Origin: Actinostola sp. cb2023
Taxonomy: Eukaryota > Cnidaria > Anthozoa > Actiniaria > Actinostolidae
Direction of reading: 5' to 3'
NCBI GenBank assembly: GCA_033675265.1
Contig: JAUJYZ010000453.1
Location: 161,494 to 225,493 of the forward strand
Length of the DNA stretch: 64,000 nt
In this document: positions 22,301 to 28,300 of the stretch, one piece after another
Position numbering within the stretch: position 1 is the first letter of the stretch
Layout of the letters: the number at the start of each line of letters is the position of its first letter
Notes under the pieces: model-generated
Seen by the model: only the letters and a program-made list of their open reading frames with translations
Told to the model about the DNA's origin: nothing
Database searches by the model: none
Program-made: the position numbers and the translations under genes

Positions 22301-25300
22301 AAACTTCCCTCCATAGCCATAAGATGCTTTTGGTCTGTATATTTATTAAGATAAAATACAATTGTAGATGTACCTTGGGGTTGCAGTGTTACCATTATAG
22401 TCACCCCTTCGAGTCCCGACAAGGCACACATTTTCTCTTTTCAATTCTTTAATCAATTAGGTATATAATTATATATACACATGTGTCTATTAAGACAACG
22501 ATAAAACATGCACAACAAGTGAAAAGGATACCCTGACTCCATTTCCTCTAAAAAATATGAAACAAGGAAAGAAACACTGTAAGTTTCATTAAAATGACTT
22601 TTACAATCAAAGGGGTCCCTGCAAGAACAACATAAGTTACCTCAGATCAAATCTAAATTCTCCTCTAAACTCTTTGAATTTCAAAGGAGAATTCAGATTT
22701 TGATCACACTTGTCACTTACACTGTTCTTGCGCTGACCCCTTCAATTAATGCAATCAATTAAAAGGCCCTGTGTCTGCATGAGCCCATGATGCCTTGCAC
22801 CAATGGTTTGATTTTGTGCTAGAAACATGTAACATGCACCTGCTAATAGTTGGTTGAGTATAGTGGTCTATTGTGCGGGAGGTTTGTGGTTCGAGTCCCG
22901 GCCAGACCATTACTCAGCTGGGTCTTAAAATGATATTGAGTAGAAGGTACGTGCTGTCTTTGTAATTACATCTGCAAATGGTTAGACCTTCGTGTGGCTC
23001 GGATGACAACGTAAAATGGCGGTCGCGTCTCTCTACACTCCATTACATTGCACCAGAGGGACGTAAAAGAACCCACACCACTGTTTGACTAAGAGTAGGG
23101 CACGTAGCTAGTTCCCGGTGTACGTGGCCTGACCTACCACTACTTATCTGTGAAAAGCCCTGATTGGGACGAGGTAATTAGTCTACAGTTTACAAGGAAA
23201 GCAAGTTGAAGTCTCTTCAAAATGCATAAATTAGAATAAACAACCATTGGTCCTCATTAATGAAAATTAGCATACATTGTAACTCCCTAAACCTAAGGGG
23301 GGATGGGTTAGACATCACAATGTATCATCTGATTTGAGTTTCGCAAATAACTGTATATGCATGTACACATGTATATGTTGGTCCAACATGTTAGCAGTCT
23401 AAATCAACTCACCTTGTTTGACCTTTTGATGGTCGTGTTCCACTTGTTGTCTCAGACTTTTGATGCTTAAAAACACAATAAAAAATAACTATTAATAATA
23501 TTATCATCTCAACATACAGTCATTCCCAAAAAGGTTGTCCAGATGAAAAGACTACAATACTACAATAAAGTCACGTGATTCATTATATGTATTCAATTTC
23601 TGCGCGCGGAACTGCAAGTTGATACCAGCGCCATTACATTCAGTTCTCACAATGCTGTGTACTTTTGCATCTCAAATTGACATTCTACACGAGGAAATTG
23701 AATACATAATGAATCACATGACTTTATTGTAGTATTGTAGTCTTTTCATCTGGACATGCTTTTTGAGAATGACTGTATAGCTGCAGTTAATATCAACAAC
23801 ATACAGCATCACAATCTAAGGAAATGTATATACAGTCACACACTAGCTAACCTCCCTTTTATAAATAAATTACCATAAACAAATAGGAACTAGAGGTTAA
23901 TCACTGCATCAGTGTAATAACAATAATTAATTAATTAATAATTTATTCATTAATTAGCGTCTTTTGTTTTTAAACATTCTTCACAAGTTTTTTTGTCTCA
24001 CATTTCCTTGTTTCCTTTTGCCATTATTGGTTTATAACTAAGTGTACTACCACCTACTCCGCTAAGCCTCATGCCATGATTTATGCTTGTTATTTTAAGA
24101 GTTAATTATTCTTTCTAATTTTCCCTCACGCATCTATAACGCAGTGGGTGCATGTATACATCTATTTCAAAAAAGGTTGGTGAAGGTTTTGTTGCATCTT
24201 GCATGTTGCATGTTGCATACCAAGCCCGAAATGTATTGTGGATCATATGTAAATAATGTCAGCATGCACATACAGAAGAAAATATGCAGGCTCCGTATTG
24301 CGAAGACAATTAAGTTTGGGGAAATTCCCAGAGTCCATATTGTTGTGATCTTTCGCTGATTCCATTCACATCGCCCATAGTGCATTTCAGGCTTGGTATG
24401 CAAGATGCAACAAAACCTTCACCAATCTTTTTTGAAATAGCTGTATATTGGATACATTAGAACCTAATGGGTTCTTACACATGGAATCATGTCATTAATT
24501 AGTTTTCTACATTTGCAACAAGGTGTGTTTAAAATATTATTTATAGTATTGATGTAATATTATTGCATTGCATATATTGATATACAGTCATTCTCAAAAA
24601 GGTTGTCCAGATGAAAAGACTACAAATAACTACAATAAAGTCACGTTTTCATTATGTATTCCATTTCCTCGCATGGAATTTCAATTTTGAGATGCAAAAG
24701 TACACGGCATTGTGAGAACTGAATGTAATGGCGCTGGTATCAACTCGCAGTTCCGCACGCAGAAATTAAAACATAATGAATCACGTGATTTTATTGTTAC
24801 AGTAGTATTGTAGTCTTTTCATCTGGACAACCTTTTTGAGAATGATTGTACATTGTATATACCACAATTTGAAATCATTACTCGGGCCCTTCCGAAGGAA
24901 GCCCGAGTTATAAAATGGGCTTTCTTTTTATTTTTTTTATATTTTTTTGTTAGGCCACGGAATGCGAAGTATTTGATCATATCGGTACACACAATGTGAA
25001 GTATGTGACCTTCTCGAGTTTTGCCATGCGAGCCAGCTTCGCCAGATCATAGTCTGAATTGTCTGGATGTTATATTATAATTATGTCTCTGAAGCTAGAG
25101 AGCGAGGGTTTGATTTTCCAGTAGATTTTGTTTTGATAGCTAATCTCGCTTTGCTTGCTGCCTGACTAGTACTGTCGTCACGCATCTAAACGAAGTCAAA
25201 TGTCTTCTATACTTTGTACCGCTGTAATTGTGTGTTGTGGTAAGCTTATAACACTGATAGATCTTTATTTTGTTGAATTTTGAAATTATTGTATAAGTAA

Positions 25301-28300
25301 ATCACTGATTTGAATGCCCAGAATCGGCAGGAAATATTGTGCATGATTGTTCGCCGAGTCACGCTGCGATGTCTAGTTTATTGTGTAAGCTAGCTTATAT
25401 TTGTATTTGGTATAGATATATTTATGGCACCAAATAAACTATTGTCATTGTCATTTCATTTCTATGATTCGCTGAGTTTGTGAAATCGATTTTACAAAGA
25501 AAGCATGTTCTACCGAGTCATCCATAATCACCAAAGGCTCTGTAAACAACATGGTTTCTTCACAAACCTTGTTAGCAGTTCGGGAGGAAGGTTACAGCTG
25601 GTATGTCGTATTGTTTTCAAAATAACCACAATAATTCATAGACTGAGATATGGATTTATCAATCCATTACTAGTACTGCAAAGGGTTTCAGAACTTAGAA
25701 CGAATCGAAGTGAGTTGATGATACACGCATGCAGTGAAGAGAACAGTTGTGAGGTTTTCACCGGACACCGAGCCGAGGTACCTAAACCCATATTTACACT
25801 TCATCCAAACACTGTTTTTAAATCACTCTGCGATGTCTAGTTTATGTATACGCTATTTGTATTTGTATGGATATATTTATGGTACCAAATAAACTATGTC
25901 ATTGTCATTCATGATTCGCTGAGTTTGCGAATTCAGTACTGAAATTGCAAGGAAAGGATCTTCTACCGAGTCACGCAACGATCGCACTAAGATATCTATA
26001 TTTAGTTCAAATAGGCTACATTTCAGTTAGAAGCCCGACTTCACGCTAGACGGAGCGTCTAGTTTATATTCATTTCGTTCGTTCATTTATTTTAATTTAG
26101 AATTGCGCACTAAAGCTTAATTATATTAAACAGATCATGCAGAGAGCTCATGTAACTATGAAAGAGTATTTTCAGAATATGTTTTCTTGATCAGACGATT
26201 CACTGAATTACTGATTGCTGTACCCATTTAGGTGATGCTACTAGGGTATTTAAAATTTGGGGGGCCGGTAAAAATTATTTGTTGAGCGTTTTCGAAAGGG
26301 CTGGTACACGAACTCATCAAAAGCAAGGGTTTCGGTTGGCTGAAGACGGGGGCGATGATATTCGAACGCCTAATGAAGTAATTCCGAAAGTATGAATCGC
26401 TCAAACGGGTCAAATAGTTTCCGAGTGTATATCAAACTATTGTTCGCTCTAGGTTCGAAAACTAGAAGTGATGGGTCATCGTTACGGTATGTTAATAGAA
26501 GTGCTAACTCATCGTTCCATTGTCATAATGCCTGAGCTCATCGAGCGTCTTGTTTGAATAAAAATTAAGTCATAAGGAAAAACAAATCAAGCATATTTCA
26601 CAAGTATAGACAAGTTTAAGTTCAATTACTGTAAGTTCTCAGCATGTGCTCCAGTTGGACACCTGATACTTATCCATGCCTTGTTCAATGTACAGGCATT
26701 TGATTCAGTGGGTAACAAGGAACCAAATATAATATTTCAGTATTCTGCATTACACACTTTGCAGACATGGGACTGAATTACGTGTTGACATTTAAAAAAA
26801 CATCCAAAAAGAAGGGGAAAAAACATCCAAAAAGAAGAAAAAAAACATCAAAAAAGAAGGGGAAAAAAACATCAAAAAAGAAGAAAAATAAAACATCAAA
26901 AAAGAAGGGAAAATATGAATACCATATCTTTTTATTTATTCTAATAATATATTATTATTCGCCTCAGAACAAATGGTTGGACTGCCTGTGGTTTGAGCAG
27001 CTGACAGCATTGATTCTCTTTTATACTCACACAGAGGTCATCTTGGCATGAAAATGAGGTCACGCGTGGTAAATTCATTGTTTTCACTGATAGTTTACAT
27101 GCATGACCTCATTTTCATGCTAAAAGTACAAAATCAAATGTACAAACCAAAATGGCCGCTGTGTGATTAAAGCGAATGGCAGACATGACTAATATTTTAC
27201 ATGAAATATATGAACTATACAGAATGGTTGAAAGCTTACTTCAATGACTCTTGATGGCCTGAACCTTCAACAGTTTTTGCTCCCCATCTTTGTTCTTGTT
27301 CTGTTACATCATTCTGAAACCACAGACATATAAACATGTCATTCTTAGTTTTGGCTAAAATAAACAAACAGCACCTGGCAGCCATGTTGGTGGATAACAC
27401 ATGTCATCATAGTATCTGTTGTTCTGACCTGTACCCAGTCGTTACCAGTCTGCTTTATATGATTCCCTGTGTGCAGACTAAGAATAATGTTCTCCCACTG
27501 TATGATTTTCATTTTCATTTTCGTTTGAGTGTAACATTAATTTAACCAACACCTTTCACAATGATGTCTATAATAATAATATTAATCTAGATATCTATAC
27601 ATTTTGTATTTCTCCTGGTTAAAATTAAGACATGCACATGTATGTATATACTGTATAATATGTAACACTTATACATGACTTGTAATGTTATACTGTTATA
27701 GATTTTATTATACACCTACATGTATTCCAAATATCGTTGTCCGGGCCGAAAGCAACAAGCAAGAAGCTCAGATGACCGCAAAGGACTTTGGGAATCTCCT
27801 AATTAATTAATTTAACCGTGGTACTTCAGAAGTTATCCCTACGAGCGTTGAATAGCAATCATTTGGAACTATTCGTCCATTTGAAAATGCATGTTGTTAA
27901 AATATCTACGGATGAATAAATGAATAAGGAGAAAGTACCCTAGCTGGGTTCCAGAGCTATAATTTAATTACTATTCCGATGATTAATATAATCTGATCAT
28001 CTGCATGCATGCATCTGATCATCATTAAGGTTGTGTAACATGTATTGTTAGAGATTAAGGAATTGCTTGGTGATTCGAAGTGTGGGAACCAATCAAAGTT
28101 GACAAGGTTGGTGATTGGTTAATAAAGTCGTCGCAATGAATGATCGACGTACATGCCCTAACAGAATTGTTATACAAACTTTCTATGTCAGGATTAATAT
28201 ATTATTATTAGATCATCTACAACTACAGCGAAATGGGCAGCTCTCTCAAATAAATCACAATCACCATATCAAAGCTTTCTTGTACATATATTATACATGT

